From assembly GCA_947561395.2 (NCBI GenBank), contig OX387182.1:52537283-52601282 (forward strand): a DNA stretch of 64,000 bases. Reading direction: 5' to 3'. The notes below the pieces were generated by a model. The model ran no database searches and was not told where the DNA came from. It worked only from the letters and a program-made list of their open reading frames with translations. This DNA is from Buxus sempervirens. Its lineage: Eukaryota > Streptophyta > Magnoliopsida > Buxales > Buxaceae. Position 1 is the stretch's first letter, and each line of letters opens with the position of its first letter. A program made the translations under genes and the position numbers. This document shows positions 10,384 through 23,260 of this stretch, one piece after another.

Positions 10384-13161
10384 TGTGAGACATGGAAAAA
10401 TCACTGAGATGGTTCCCTCCGTCATCACACGGGCTAAACGAAAATGGGAGAGTCGCCACCATCCAATTTTAAAGGTGTGAATGGACACCGAAATTCATCA
10501 AAATAAGCAAATTGGCAAATACTAGAGTAAAAATAACTCTACTTGAAAATAAAATCCAGAGATGGGTAAGGGGATTAGATTATGAACGGGGGAAGGTGTT
10601 AGGCACCCCCACTCACCCACAAAAGGTGGTTGCCAAGTGTTGTTTATGCTAAAAAGTAAGAAAGCTTGCTAAAATCATTAAAAACCTTGAAAAAGGATTA
10701 AACAAATGTATGATACTTTCACATGAGAAATCCAAATGAATTCCAGATCTTCTTTTATGTCAGTATCACTTCTAGGACATCACCATTAAATGGAAATCAA
10801 AGCAAAACTCGAATAAAACCAAGTTGAGACAAATCTGGGAAATTTGGTAAAGGATAGTGCCATTTGTCTTGAAATCATTCAAATCCAATTTAAATTGAAT
10901 CAAACCAAATTCATTTGAAAGATTATGATAAATAGAAGACTCATGCAAATTTTCAATTAAATCCGGTTAAAATCTTAGGAGTTATGCTCCTTTGAAAGTT
11001 GCTGTTGGAACTCAGTAAAAGTAACAAGTAGGCAACTTTGGAAATTCATTTAGAAACATTGGTTCCATATAAATCCATGAAATTTGGTGTGAATGAAGTA
11101 TGTATGGCTATCTTTCAAATGAAACTAGCCTCATATAAAAATTCATTCGGATGTGCCTTGGGTGACCTCCCGAACAGGCCCCGAGGATCACTGATTAACC
11201 CAGAAAAGTGCTGTTGAGCAGTTCTGAGTAAATCGGTCACCCACAATACAAATGGAATCAAAAAATTATGAAACCAACTGGATTTGAAATTAGACTTCTG
11301 AAGGAAAATACAAAAATAAAAATCACTCGAATCGGACTTAAAACGAACACATGGCGCTCAGTCAAAGTGACAGGTTCCGCAATCTGGCCTGAACTGACCT
11401 ATCAACTTCGACTGAGTGGTGTCAAAAATCCACTTCATAAAAATTGATGACATTTTGCCGACATAAACTAGACAGCCTCACCTTTCCTATGGCATTGGAA
11501 TCACTCCAAAATTCATCCGGACAATGAAGTTACGAGTGTCCGAAGTTGGGGTACAGCTGCTGTCCAGTTTAAGCCTTTTTAAAGAATATCAACTCCAAAC
11601 AGTGGTAAGGTGTGTGGAATCCGAGCAATATGAATCCAAATCATTTGAAAGTCATTGAGAAATGTCCCAGAATTGTTTGGGGCTATTTATTTCAGATCTA
11701 TCACAATGAATGCAATAGATCTGAAATACAAGCCAAATCCGACAAAACAAGTGCAATATGTGCATGTGTACAAATCCTTTCTTCAATCACAACATAACAA
11801 CATATGGCATTTATATCAATCAAATGGGATTCTAAAAAGACCTAGGGTTCCGTTCCATTCTCGTTTCCCTTAGTTCTCTCTCCCCATTTAACGGTTCTTC
11901 GAGATAGTCTTAGGGTACTTTGAGTATGAAACGGTTTTCATAACGGTTTTTATAGAATCAAAAGGCTTTTCAACAAGGTTCTAACACTAAGGATCAATCC
12001 TCAGTCTCGTTTCCCCTAGATCCCGCCTTCACGTTTTACAGCTAGGGAGAGTCTTGAGGTACTTTGAGTAGAGGAAAGGGTTACATACACAAAGAGTAGG
12101 CCTTATTCTACAGAAAAGTAGAAGAAAGAGCTAATCCTAGAATGTAGGAACAGAAAAATAAAGAGGGGTTTTAGGCTTACCTTTGTTTCTAGAAGCAGTG
12201 TGGCAGCAGTTTCTTTCTTCACTCGGAGCTCTTCAATCTCCAACTTCTTGGCCATTTGCTTAAGGAGGAGCCTCCTATTTATAGGCAAAGGCTGGGTTAG
12301 GGTTTGCATGATGCTAGACACAAAATGATGTCTAGAGTCCACCAACCTAAACCCTAAAGCTATTTTTGAGATTTTCACTTTTTAAATGAAGGATATGATG
12401 GTAAAAAGTGAAAACTCTCGGAAAACCCTAATTTTGAGCAAAAACCTTGTATCCGACAAATCAGGTCGGATACAAGCAATTCTCTTTGTATCCGACATTA
12501 TCTATCGGATACAATAAGGATCTTTTGTATCCGTCATTATTTGTCGGATACAATAAAGATGTTTTGTATCCGACATTATCTGTCGGATACAAAAAAGAAG
12601 AAGCTTTTATCCGAATTTTAACACAGGTAATACTTATTTACATGTAATATCATTTAAGTAAATGTCCTCGTATTTTTTAATCTTCATTTACTTAAGGTAT
12701 TACATGTAAATAAGCAAACACCTCCCATTTGAATCCATTAAAAATAGTTCCAGACCAAAATTCCAAGTGAATAAAAAGTCAACCTTCCTGTTCCAGGCTA
12801 AATTCCAGTTTTTCAAGTCTAGTAAAAAGATTCAACATATTAAAACCAAGGTATTCGTCAAGATTTAAAATCTCAAAAAATTCTTTTATGCAATAACATG
12901 GTTAAAAACCTGATTACCGGGAAAAATTATCTTGAAATCATGCTTTAAAAAATATTTCATTTTCTGGGGTCAAAAGTGAACAAAATTCAACCAGAAAAAG
13001 TTTGACTTTACACAAAAGATTGAATTCGGGCCTTTTCTTTTGCGGTTTTGGATTCAAATGGGTTAAGGATCTCAAACCCAATGCTAAGAATTGAAAATTC
13101 CAATAAGATATTTCTCTCCTTCAAGATTTATCAAAAATCGTGCAATTTTGGGGTGTCTACA
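10384..13161 (-). mobile_element. Solo LTR, family X
   Basis: 2778 bp. On the minus strand it starts TGTAGACACCCC (13161) and ends CATGTCTCACA (10384). A perfect target duplication ACGTC lies at 10379-10383 and 13162-13166. A reverse TATA box is at 12275-12284. A four-unit palindrome array at 12447-12592 lies upstream of that TATA box in element orientation. It is the innermost level of the nest (hAT > Z > F > inverted F > X). Confidence 0.88.
12447..12592. repeat. Four tandem 29-bp palindromes in LTR family X
   Basis: Four units at 12447, 12486, 12525 and 12564, spaced exactly 39 bp. Each is TTGTATCCGAC, a 7-base loop, then GTCGGATACAA or a one-base variant. The arms are kept while loops and linkers vary. 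Confidence 0.92.
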
Positions 13162-15084
13162 ACGTCTCACGGAGGGTTATGTATGGGCCCACATTTCATA
13201 TATTAACTTCCATTATCAACATGGGACATTCATCAGAGTGCGGAAATATAGATTCTTTTATTAAGTGTGGGAATTCTAATCAATCATGAATGTTATCAAT
13301 TCTAAACAATCTGAATATCAAACCCAAGACTATTCTATTACAAATTTAATAGTTCAAATCCATCAATAAAACCTACTAAGATCTAAGGAAGATAGTAATC
13401 CTCCTCCTTATAGAAATTTGCCGGCTCTACCCCGATGGTTGGATCCTCACCAAGAGTATCTGAAAACAAAACAAAATAAATGTGATGAGATATGAATATC
13501 CCAGCAAGTAGCACATGCATGCAGAAAACAATTTACTTTAGTTCTAAAACATGCCACGAATAATAATCAATCACGAGTAACCAATAGGAGTTATCATAAA
13601 TTCGGAAATCAACAAGTTCTCAGTAATAAAGTAGTAACAGTGTTCAAACAACAAATATAAACAATTCACACAGTGGTCAATGTCATGTAGTTCACTTATA
13701 TTGTGTAATTCGCATGCCGGAGCGACATCAAAGCCTCATTGTACACAGTCCACCTGGCACTCTTAAATGATCGACGGCCTACTCAGGGATTCGTCATCCA
13801 ATGTTGGCCTACTCCGGGTATTGACATTGACAACCCGACCTATACAAGGACACAGGTTGCTCTACACTGGTCATGGCAACACTCATGGCCATGCAATTAC
13901 GCCAATAAAACCAACTCATTACATTACTAAGCTTAAGTCGAGGATCCGGGACAAGCTAGACCAATACTTAACTCAAACCATTACTTTTAATCACAAATGA
14001 ACTTGCAAATAAAACCAACCTCTGGTGCAACAAATACTAAAAGCAAACCATCTTTATCATGGGTCACTCAAGACCATCTCTATTCTTTAGAAAGCTTTAA
14101 ATATAGTTCATACCCAAAAGCCAATATTAAACCAATTTTTGTATGCAATAACTCAAGAGAAATCTCTTTATAAAATCTAACCAGTGTGTAAAAGTTAAAT
14201 AAAACTTAGTTAAAATAGTGTCACATTCTAAAATCTCAGTATCAAAACATGGCTACAAAATAAATAAAAATAGCACGGTTCTAACTCATATACATATAAC
14301 AATATATATGCTGAAATTCCCTATTTCCATCTCTTCACATGTTCACACAATTGCATTTGTATAAATTCTCTGATTAAGACTATTTCGGTTCATAATTAAA
14401 CCTTGATTAAGTTCAGAAAAATAATAACTAATTGATAGAAATCAGAATTTAAGTGGTTAAGCAATCGGCTACAACTCACTACACAAACTCTCTAGATTTC
14501 TTACTGTAGACAGTTGATTTTTGTACCCCTAAAATGCAGAAAATAAAAAATTTTAATTAAAAAGTAAAACCCCGAGGGGGTCAAAATTTGACTTTTTGAT
14601 CCAAAGAGAATTGACCATCAAACTTCCTCTCATTGAAAAGAGCATTTCGACACGGTTCCAACACAATTGAGTTTGCTGGAATCGGAGTCCGGATGAGGAA
14701 GTTATGAGTCGGTCAAACTTTTGGGGAAGCGAAAGTTGACTTTTTGCTTGACCCCAATTCAGCTGCCAAACTTAATCCCAGTGGATAGTGGGTTCTGAGC
14801 CGATTTCAACGACATTAAGTTTGCTCGAATCGGAGTTCGGACGGAAAAGTTATGAACAGTTGAAATTTCAAGAAAACTGCCCATGTGGCAAAACAACAAC
14901 AAAAAGCAGAATAAATGAATAAAAGAAGTAAAAGAAATATTTATTAAAAATATCTTAATCTTTTAATAATATTTTAATAAGAGAATCTAAGATTTTTTAA
15001 TATAATAATAAGAAAATTGGATAAAATCTTTATTAAAAATCAAATTTAATAAAGTGTTTCAAATCCAGCATTTAAAAAACGTGC

Positions 15085-15240
15085 TCGCCCATATTTGAAG
15101 TGCGGGCAAGCCTTCTAGAAGCAGGACACGCATCCCGTACGGCGACAGCTGGCGGATTCGCGAGATTTTGAAACGTGAATAATTTCGCCCGTATTTGAAG
15201 TACGGGAGAGGCATGCCCGCCCTTCAAATACGAGCACGAA
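15085..15240. repeat. Palindrome cluster upstream of the TATA box in LTR Y
   Basis: Three imperfect palindromes of the type GCCCGTATTTGAAGTACGGG lie just before the TATA box at 15247. A second set lies at about 16165-16265 downstream. Confidence 0.75.
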
Positions 15241-15794
15241 ATTTTGCCTATAAATAGGGGGCCAGCCCCCCCCCATTTCAACAAGCTGGTTCCTTTGGCT
15301 TTCCCCCCTCTCCTTCTCTGCTCCTTGCTCGTCCAACCCCTGTCAAAGCTTTGCCAAAATCCCACTAGCCCAGAAAAATCCCCATTTTACCCTTAAGCCC
15401 TGTCAAAGCCCATCCTTTTCATCTCTTTCAGCATAAGAAGCTAGTGGGCCCCTTTTCAAACCCATTTCGAAGAATCAACAGGAGCGCGGAAGTGCTGCCA
15501 AAATCCACCCACTGTCCCCACCTTTTTTCTCTCTCAACCCAAAGCAAGGGAATCCCTTTTCAAACCCATTTCGGAGAATCAAAGGGAGTGCGGAAGCGCT
15601 GCCAAAATCATTCGGAGAACCTCCACTCCTCAGAACAAGGTAATAATAGCACGGTAAGCTCTCCGTTGACTCTGTATTTAACATGTACTATTATCAACAA
15701 GTCATTGATTAATTATTTTTAAAAGCCATTCTCTACTGACTTTTTATCTAACTTGTTTGCTTATTTTGTGCATATAAACGGGGCTCCCCGGGGC

Positions 15795-15814
15795 GGGGGG
15801 GGGGGGGGGGGGGG
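15795..15814 (+). repeat. Run of 20 guanines
   Basis: An uninterrupted G20 inside LTR Y. The sister LTR has only short G runs at the matching place (about 27095-27110). It could be slippage or an assembly artefact. Confidence 0.9.
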
Positions 15815-17189
15815 AGTTCCCTCATGCGAAATAACGGGAGAGGAGAGGATTCTTGTTAAGAAAATGGTCTAACCAAATATTTCTGAATTAACTCTTTTTT
15901 ATGTTGATTTATTTAAAAGAGGGTTTTGTCCTCTTTGAAATCTAATTGTACCCCGTAATCCTTCCCCTCTCTCCCTTCTTGATTCTACACGTACAGGTTT
16001 GTGAATGGGATTAGGCGCAGTATGAAAGGATGAGATCTTTTCTCTTGGCGGGACTCCGAAAAAGTGGATAGTTGAGCCACCTGCAGAAGTCGGCGGACGG
16101 GGAAAAGAGGCCGGCGAATCAGTTCCGGCCAAAATCGGTGTAAAAATGCGAATTCGGGCGAAAACTGTATTTTCTGTACGGTCTAGGCATGCCCATATTT
16201 ACTATACGGGCAGGCCTGAACCGCATTAAATTTACAGTTCGGCCCAACCAGTATAGCAAATACGGGCAATTTTAAAATCACTTAAAAAACCATTTTTTCC
16301 GGCTTGGTTGGACCCGATCCGACCCATCCTTGTAAGACTTGACCCCCTGGGCTTCTTGGACCTTTCCAAGCCCATTTTGAGACTTTGGGCCTAAGTGGGC
16401 CCACCAAGACTTCGTGGGCCCTCCAACGGGCCCACATCCCGTCTAGCTCAACCAGGGCCCATTTTGATAAATGGGCCCAAGGCCACTTGACTAATTGCCA
16501 GTGGGTCAAATCCAAGCCCATTGGACCCTAAAAACCTTAACTCATTAATTTTGTAAATATTTAATAAACCTTAAAATCAAATAACCAAAATCCAATAAGG
16601 GTTACCCAATAACCCAAATTGGGCCTTGGGCTTAAGCCCAACTTGGATTCCACTGGGCCCTCCAACGAGGCCCATACCAGACCCATTCCATCAATTGATA
16701 AAAAGATAAAATCAAATAAAAAGGGGACCCACACCATCAGTGGTACCACCAGACCAAATAAGTGTGCATGTTGGCCTAAGAATTGGGTAAGAACTAAGTT
16801 GACCAGAACGAGGGAAACCCATGGGACCCGTCAACCGACGAGGCGGGCTAGGGTGTCTTCGGACTTCCCTAGACGTAATCGAGAACTTGCTCAATTCTCT
16901 AATAAGCCGTAGACCAAAATAATTAAGCCCGAATAGGTGCCCCTTTGTGTCTGCCTGCACCTCTCAGGCAGTGGCAACTCCAAAACAATCCCGAGGCGAG
17001 CATCACTTCGCATGCGCCTTGTCGTGCGGCCGAAATTGGGTGCGCACACTTACACTTAGATTTACTTCCATTCATTAACTAACGATCACTTCAGTAGGTT
17101 TATAACACTTGTTTAGATATCCTAGAGCAGCAATTAGTGTTTAGAAACTTGATATAAACATTCCCTAGAATCAGCCGCACTAGGCTGTT

Positions 17190-17555
17190 GATTTGAAGCT
17201 GGGCGCCAACCTCCTCCAGGTCAGCCATCCTTGGCGCCCATGAGCAATCTCCATAAATTCCCAACCTTTAATCAATTTAATTCTCTCAATATTTACTGGT
17301 GTGAAATTTGAAGATCATAATCACTTAAAGCTAATGCTAACATCCTATTTAATCTCTTAGACAAGTTTTTAAACAACTAAACTACAGAAATCAGCTTAGA
17401 AATAATCAGCCGCACATGTCTATTTACATTTGAAAGGGGCGTTGACCTCCTGTCAGTCAGCCATGGTTGGCGCCCCTCAGCCATCTCCAATTTTGAACTA
17501 ATGCTAACCATCGCTGACCTCTTGTCAGTCAGCCCTGGTTAGCGCCCAATGCATT
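17190..17555. repeat. Three palindromic repeats in inverted LTR F
   Basis: Three repeats of GGGCGCCAACC..TTGGCGCCC type, about 60-120 bp apart. Each pairs arms around a CTCC/TCAGTCAGCC loop. They lie downstream of the reverse TATA box in element orientation. Confidence 0.7.
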
Positions 17556-18562
17556 TTTCTTCCGAATCATATTTTAGTCAATGCTAACTCAATTATATCA
17601 AGGACTGAACCAAATTTAAGGCTCCATATCTATTTAATACTACTTATAATCCTTCTAACATCCTTATACAATTGATTTGGATTTAATTCCATCAAATTCA
17701 TGCTTCGATTCAAAGATTAATTCATAAAAACAATAACAGATGATTATACTAACTACTGCAGATAACTCTTTCAAATCATGCTTTCGATTGCAAATCCAAT
17801 GGAAAACCAAGTGATACTTACTTGTACAGATGAGCAATTCTTCTAAACTCTAAAACCTCTGACCACAGCACCTCTGAAGTGAGAAATTCAATGGCCGATT
17901 GTCTCTGTTTCATAGGAACAACCAGATTTGATCAGATCTGAGTTTGATCTTCACTTAACATCTAATTTGCACCCTAAATCCCAAATGAATTTCACTTACC
18001 TGATCTCTTTTGAGATCTGCAACCAGAATTGATCGATCCTCCACAAATCTCCAATTGCTGAATTCTTTAACAGCAAAACACTCTCCTCCGATTAGCTCCA
18101 AGCACCTCTAACTCAGCAAACCCTCAGAACTCAGCTTCTCCTCACTACTTAGCTCTTAGAATTGTCTCTGATTTCATCAAACGAAACTAGCAACTTGAAA
18201 TGAGCAGCCTGTTTATAGGCTTCGTTGGCACTCAAAACCTTTCATGATCTGCTGGGTGCTCACCCACAAATCCTCTCTACATAACACTTTTTAACCTTTT
18301 GATTATATACTTGCCTCTCCAGCAATTAATTTACCTAGCACCCATGCCAACTTAAATTAAATTTCTTAACATAAAATTATCTATTCAGCTAGATTATAAC
18401 CATCACTTACTTAAATTATAACTCTTCTCATTTAATTTCTAGAAATTCCCAAAAATTGCCCTTGCACCTCAGTTATCTGGAAATTCACCCATAAAATTTA
18501 ATTAGAATTATTAATTGATTCTCACAATTAATATTAGCAAAAATTTGGGGTTTTTCAGCTTA

Positions 18563-18665
18563 AGCGACCTCTCAAGCGCTCGTAAGTTTGAAATTAGATC
18601 TGATTGATGTGAATTTTAAGTCGGTTGCTCAACCAAATTGCTTGGGCGATTTGTTGAGCGCCCAA
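18563..18665. repeat. Palindromes in the forward LTR F, right part
   Basis: Contains AGCGACC..AAGCGCT and TTGCTCAACC..GTTGAGCGCCC arms, related to the motif at 10255-10305. Confidence 0.5.
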
Positions 18666-20074
18666 CTCTGATTTGGTTGGTTTGGAAGAAAATTAAGAGG
18701 GTTTACCACATGGATTAATTTCTGAGCAAATTCAAGACATGTATAACTAGGGTTTAGGTCTCTAGAGATGATTTCCAGTGGCCAATTGAATTTATCGAAT
18801 AAATCGTAAAATTTGGGTACGTTCTACTTAATGTGGTTTTGGATTTGGGATTTTAAGTAAAGTGTGTTGCTATGGTGATTTTAACTGAATGGGATGATTT
18901 CATACACTTGTATTAGTTGATTATAAACTTGTTTTAACTTCTAGAATTTCATAATTATGGTTTTCTATTGTTTTGGGCAGATTTAGCCTAGTTTGGAATT
19001 TCCGGACAGATTTAGATTACTTATTCTATCTCATGATTGAATGGTTTTAAATATTGTTTCGATTACTGAATTTGCCTTGAAGGCATGTATTTGAGATCCT
19101 CCATGATAGAGTGGATTTGGTCATGAGTGACCCATGTTTATATACTTAAGCACATTGGTTTACGTGTTGGCTTACTTGATGGTTTGTTTTTACTTAACTT
19201 AGTCTATTTTGCCTTGGATCCATGACTTAAGCTTAGTAATGTAATGTGTTGACTCCATTGATAGAATTGCATGGCCATGAGTGTTGCCACGACCGGTGTA
19301 GAGCAACCCAAACCTAGAGTAGGCTGGGTTGTCAATGCCGAAACCCGGAGTAGGCCAGTATTAGATGACGAAACCCTGAGTAGGCCATCATTTTAGAGTA
19401 TCAAAACCCTAAGTAGGCCGAACTGTGTACATGGAGGTGTGGATGTCGCTCCGGCATGTTGATTAATCAATTAAAGTGAACAACATGACATTGGTCATGT
19501 TGTTACTTGGTTTATAATATTTGTGTGGTTACTTGATTAGCGGTGTTAACGAGATAGTATTGGTTTATCCGTATTCCTTTGTATTATTATTGATTCATTT
19601 ATTGAAATTATTTGTCATGGCATGATTCTAGAAATGTGGAAAAATGTTTTAGCATGGATGTGCTACCTGCTGGGATATTCGTATCTCATTAGGTTTTGTT
19701 TTGTTTTGTTTTCAGATACTCTCGGAGAGGACACGACTATTGGGGTAAAGCCAAAGGAGTTGTATAGGGAGGAGGATTATTATCTTCCTTGGTCATTGTA
19801 GGTTACTTTGTAGAATTGAACTATTAATACTTGTATTTTGTTTGGGATTGAATTGGTATTGGAATTGTTTAGAGATATACATTTACATGGATTGGTTTAA
19901 TTCCCAAGCTTAAATAGAAGTTTTAATTTCTGCACTCTGATGTGTATGACCCATGTTATTAATATGAGTTGGTATATGAAATTTTGGGCCCATACATAAC
20001 ACTCCGTGAGATGTGTTATATCTTTAATGAACAACATGGATCCGGTGTGTTACACAAGATTTGGCTGATTTGAC

Positions 20075-20185
20075 ATTAATGTAACTGAAATTATATTTCA
20101 GGTTTGAAGAAAATTATGTATGACCAAAATACAATTTCGGTCATTCATGAAAATAAGGTAACCAAATTGAGATTTCGGTTACATT
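20075..20185. repeat. Palindromes upstream of the TATA box in LTR Z
   Basis: Three imperfect palindromes built on TAACTGAAAT..ATTTCAG, TGACCAAAA..TTTCGGTCA and GTAACCAAA..TTTCGGTTAC, ending about 10 bp before the TATA box at 20195. Confidence 0.7.
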
Positions 20186-21424
20186 ATTTTTGGGTATAAA
20201 AGCTGATTTACAGTTCATTTCAAGGGGTTCAGTATTTTTCCGAACTAAGCTCTCTCTCAACCTCTTTTCCCCACCTCATAAGCCTTCGAATCCCCTCCCT
20301 CCCTCACCAAATCCACATCACTTGAATCTCCTACTCTCTTCACTTAAACAAAGGAGAAGACCAAGAGAACACAAGTAAATTGAAGGGAAGGTGCTCTCAA
20401 GTCTTCAAGGTACCTCCAAACATACCTAAGGAGCTTGCTCCTTTTAAGGTAAATCTTCTTTACATTTTTTATTCAATATATATGAAATCCATGTCATTAT
20501 AAGCATATTTTGCATACAAGTACATTTTTAGTGCATTTCTAGTGTTCTTTTTCAACTCACTCCTTCACTTTCTTTTATTTTCTTCCTTAAGAGAGACTCC
20601 CATGGTAAAGGGAGAAGGATAAACTAAAGGAGAGGATGAGAGACCATAGCAAAGTCTATTTAAGTCTCATTTTAGTTCATTTGGGTGTTTCTTTAAGTAA
20701 AAGGAAAAGTGTGTTCTTCCCTCTCTCTATCTGAATCTAATGTAACCTTAATCCCCCATGTCCTTTCTTTACTTTCATTTGTTACCTATATTTGTTTTAG
20801 CTCTCTCTCTAAATATCCACTTGCATGAGCTCATTTTACTGCTTTCCTTTGTTTGTGAGTGATAGAATGATCTCCTCACTCTCTAGTCGATACATAAAGG
20901 AAGCATACACATGCTCATAACTTTTATGATGTTAAGCATATCATTAATCTTCATGTACACTCCATGCTTGCACTCACACAATAATATCCTTTCTTAAAGC
21001 ATCTTAGATGGTATTTTGATCATTTCAATGCTTCTTTTGGTATGATTTGTGTGGGTATGCTACCTGGTATGGTCAAATGTGACCTAGACTAAGGCCAATT
21101 GGGCTACTTTCCCTTTCTCTTCCCATAGAGAAGGAAATGTAAAGAGAAAGGGAAAGTAGTCTCATACAGTAAATGAGACACTTAAGGTCTCATTTCAAAC
21201 CAGGGATTTCATCCCTAAGTGGAGGAGCAAGGCCTCAAGCCTTGCTTCCTATTGTTTTGATATTAAAACCGATTAGGATATTTTAATTAAGCCGCAAACT
21301 CCATTCTTAGATCATCGTGGGCCTGCCCAGAAGCCCACAGGTATCCTGGTTATCCCCAAAGACCATTGAATCCATCCCCTGTTCAGAAAATGAACAACTG
21401 TGGTTTTCTATGCTTGACAGAATC

Positions 21425-21535
21425 TGTTCTACGCTTGACCGAAAACTCAGTTCGGTCAAGTATATAACTATTCATAGCCAAAATTGGATTTCGGTTATAC
21501 ATGATTTCTAGTATGACCGAAATTGAATTTCGGTC
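21425..21535. repeat. Second palindrome cluster in LTR Z
   Basis: Three palindromes of the same ACCGAAATT..AATTTCGGT type, about 1.2 kb downstream of the TATA box; the best is TGACCGAAATTGAATTTCGGTCA (21514-21536). Confidence 0.75.
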
Positions 21536-23260
21536 ATAAATAGTTACTGGGTAGACTGATCAGTCTTTTCGGTTTAACCCAGAGAAAACTAGAAGTGAAC
21601 TTTTTGGATCATTTTTGTTGCTTTAATCCCCTTTAGTCAAAATATAATTAAATCCAATAGGGTTTTGGGTTTTCCCTTAACCCAAATGGTATCAAGTTTG
21701 GGTCCATCGACCCATCTCAAATGATTTAAGTGAATAAGATGAACCCAATTAAGGGCCGTACCTCATGAGGCTCAATTAAAGCCTAATTGGATACATGCTT
21801 GACAATTTTAGATGATTTGGTAGTGACTTAGGATGCGGGCCTACCGGGCCCCATCTCTTTAAAATAGAACCCGCTTATTTAACCAAGATGGAAGGGATAC
21901 ACAACCCTCATCCATAAAAGCCTTGGGTTTCCTAACTTAAGCCTAGGAGATAGACCCCAAGCCCATCCCTAGTCCAATTGGAATCAAATCAAGGTAAAGA
22001 TAATAAAATTAAAGGAAACTACAGTAGGGCCCGCTTAAAGGGCCCATAGATCATCCACTCTCATCAAAGAGCATAAAATCTTAATTCCTGTCTCTTTTAA
22101 CTTTAAAATAATAATTAATAATTAATTAAACTTAACCAATAATCCTAAAGGGCTTCTAGCCCTAGACTAACCCCAAAAATAGGACATATGGGCTATCCCT
22201 TAGCCCATCTTTGACCTCGCGAACCTTCCAATAGGGTCAGCCAATTAGACAAAGATTACTTAATAAAGAAGATAAGAACCAAACGGGACCTATACCACTT
22301 AAACAGTCCCCATATAGACCTAATCAATGAGTGTATATCTATTTAGGATGGGTGAGATAAGTGAGTTGACTCATAACCAGGATGACCCATGGGACCCGTC
22401 ACCCAACGGGGCGGACCGGGTGTCTACAGACTTCCCCGAACCGTAACTAAGTACTTAACCAGAATCTCAAGTTGCAGACTACCTAATAGATAAACCCCAG
22501 GGACCCAAGTGTCTGCCTGTACCCTATCAGGCAGTGGTGACTCCCCATTCCCTTGTGTACTTTCCCAATCCTGAAAGCACGCGATTCTTTGTGCTTTCAC
22601 TGGATAACACGCCGGCACATATCCCTAAAGGAGGCAAGCACACGTGCACGTTCCAACAAAGGTGCGAATCGCGGATCGACGCACGCACGCATACTATACA
22701 ACTCGTATTTAAGTGAGTATTTATTATGTATATGTATTATTGTTTTCTTTTCTTTTACATTCTTTTTGTAGTTATATAATCAACTATAAAACATAAAATT
22801 AGTAACATGTGATTTATGTACACAAACACATATACGCTACAATGAATGTGGTATTTGGATGTACATCCTTGATAAAAAAAATTGTGCAACCACATACAAC
22901 GAGCATGTGATTGGCTCATTATTTTAAAAATAAATTTTTAAAAAATAACTTAATTAAGTTTTTTCCAAATTCAATAGACCAATTAAGAGGCTGCTATATG
23001 TGAGTAGATGATTTTAATTAATGATATTCCAAATGTTTGCATTCGTATTAAAAAAAAAAAAGAAATATCTAAAAATTTATATTTTTTTGGAGCCAACCTG
23101 AACTCAGCTTGAACTCAAATAATAATGTTTGGGTTGAGTTTGTGTTTAATGAGTTTGGGTTAGGACGGGCTAATGAAAAGTTTGGGAATAGTGAATCTTA
23201 GATTAGGTTGAGCCCGAACTTAAGATATTGCAAACCAACACGCTCATACTTATAGCTCTA

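Larger units (their letters stand above)
14505..17048 (+). mobile_element. Solo LTR, family T/Y, copy Y
   Basis: 2544 bp, starts TGTAGACAGTTG, ends GGTGCGCACA. A perfect target duplication CTTAC lies at 14500-14504 and 17049-17053. A TATA box is at 15247-15257. Two copies of the shared 5' module lie at about 14630-14860 and the hairpin module at 16951-16971. Same family as 25834-28330. Inserted into the inverted family F LTR. Confidence 0.9.
10339..18557 (-). mobile_element. Solo LTR, family F, inverted copy inside the forward copy
   Basis: On the minus strand it starts TGAAAAACCCC (18557) and ends GGGGCGTTACA (10339), matching the ends of the forward copy. A perfect 5-bp target duplication GCTTA lies at 10334-10338 and 18558-18562. 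Removing the two later insertions leaves about 2.9 kb. A reverse TATA box is at 18211-18220. It lies within its own relative, giving an inverted repeat. Confidence 0.87.
9437..20054 (+). mobile_element. Solo LTR, family F, forward copy, split
   Basis: Starts TGTAAAACCCC and ends GTGTGTTACA. The target duplication is near-perfect (AAAGA at 9432-9436, CAAGA at 20055-20059). Own sequence is 9437-10338 plus 18563-20054, about 2.4 kb. A TATA box is at 9738-9745. It was interrupted by a second, inverted LTR of the same family at 10339. No internal region is present. Confidence 0.82.
8827..22689 (+). mobile_element. Solo LTR, family Z, split by nested LTRs
   Basis: The left end starts TGTAAGCACATC at 8827. 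The target duplication CATAC is at 8822-8826 and 22690-22694. The LTR's own sequence is 8827-9436 plus 20060-22689, about 3.2 kb. A TATA box is at 20195-20202. Near the 3' end it shares the conserved CTGCCTG..CAGGCAG hairpin module (22513-22534) with three other LTRs here. It is a long-LTR element, probably Ty3/gypsy; the lineage is inferred from LTR style only. It was hit by family F at 9437. Confidence 0.82.
7566..23260 (-). mobile_element. hAT-type transposon split by nested LTRs, copy 2
   Basis: The left end (TAGAGCTGGAAATC, then GGGTTGGG-rich sequence to 7709) matches the complement of the right end of the hAT at 1311-2738. The right end (22695-23260, finishing ATAGCTCTA) matches the complement of its left end, so this copy is inverted. 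Everything between, about 15 kb, is solo LTRs inserted into it. A clear 8-bp target duplication is not visible; GTTGTATA before the left end and TTTGTATG three bases past the right end are the nearest candidates. Confidence 0.82.

Noticed and set aside
12447-12592. CRISPR-like array (regular repeats with spacers)
   Set aside because: The repeats are palindromes inside a plant LTR with 7-base loops and 10-base linkers, and there are no cas genes; plants have no CRISPR arrays.
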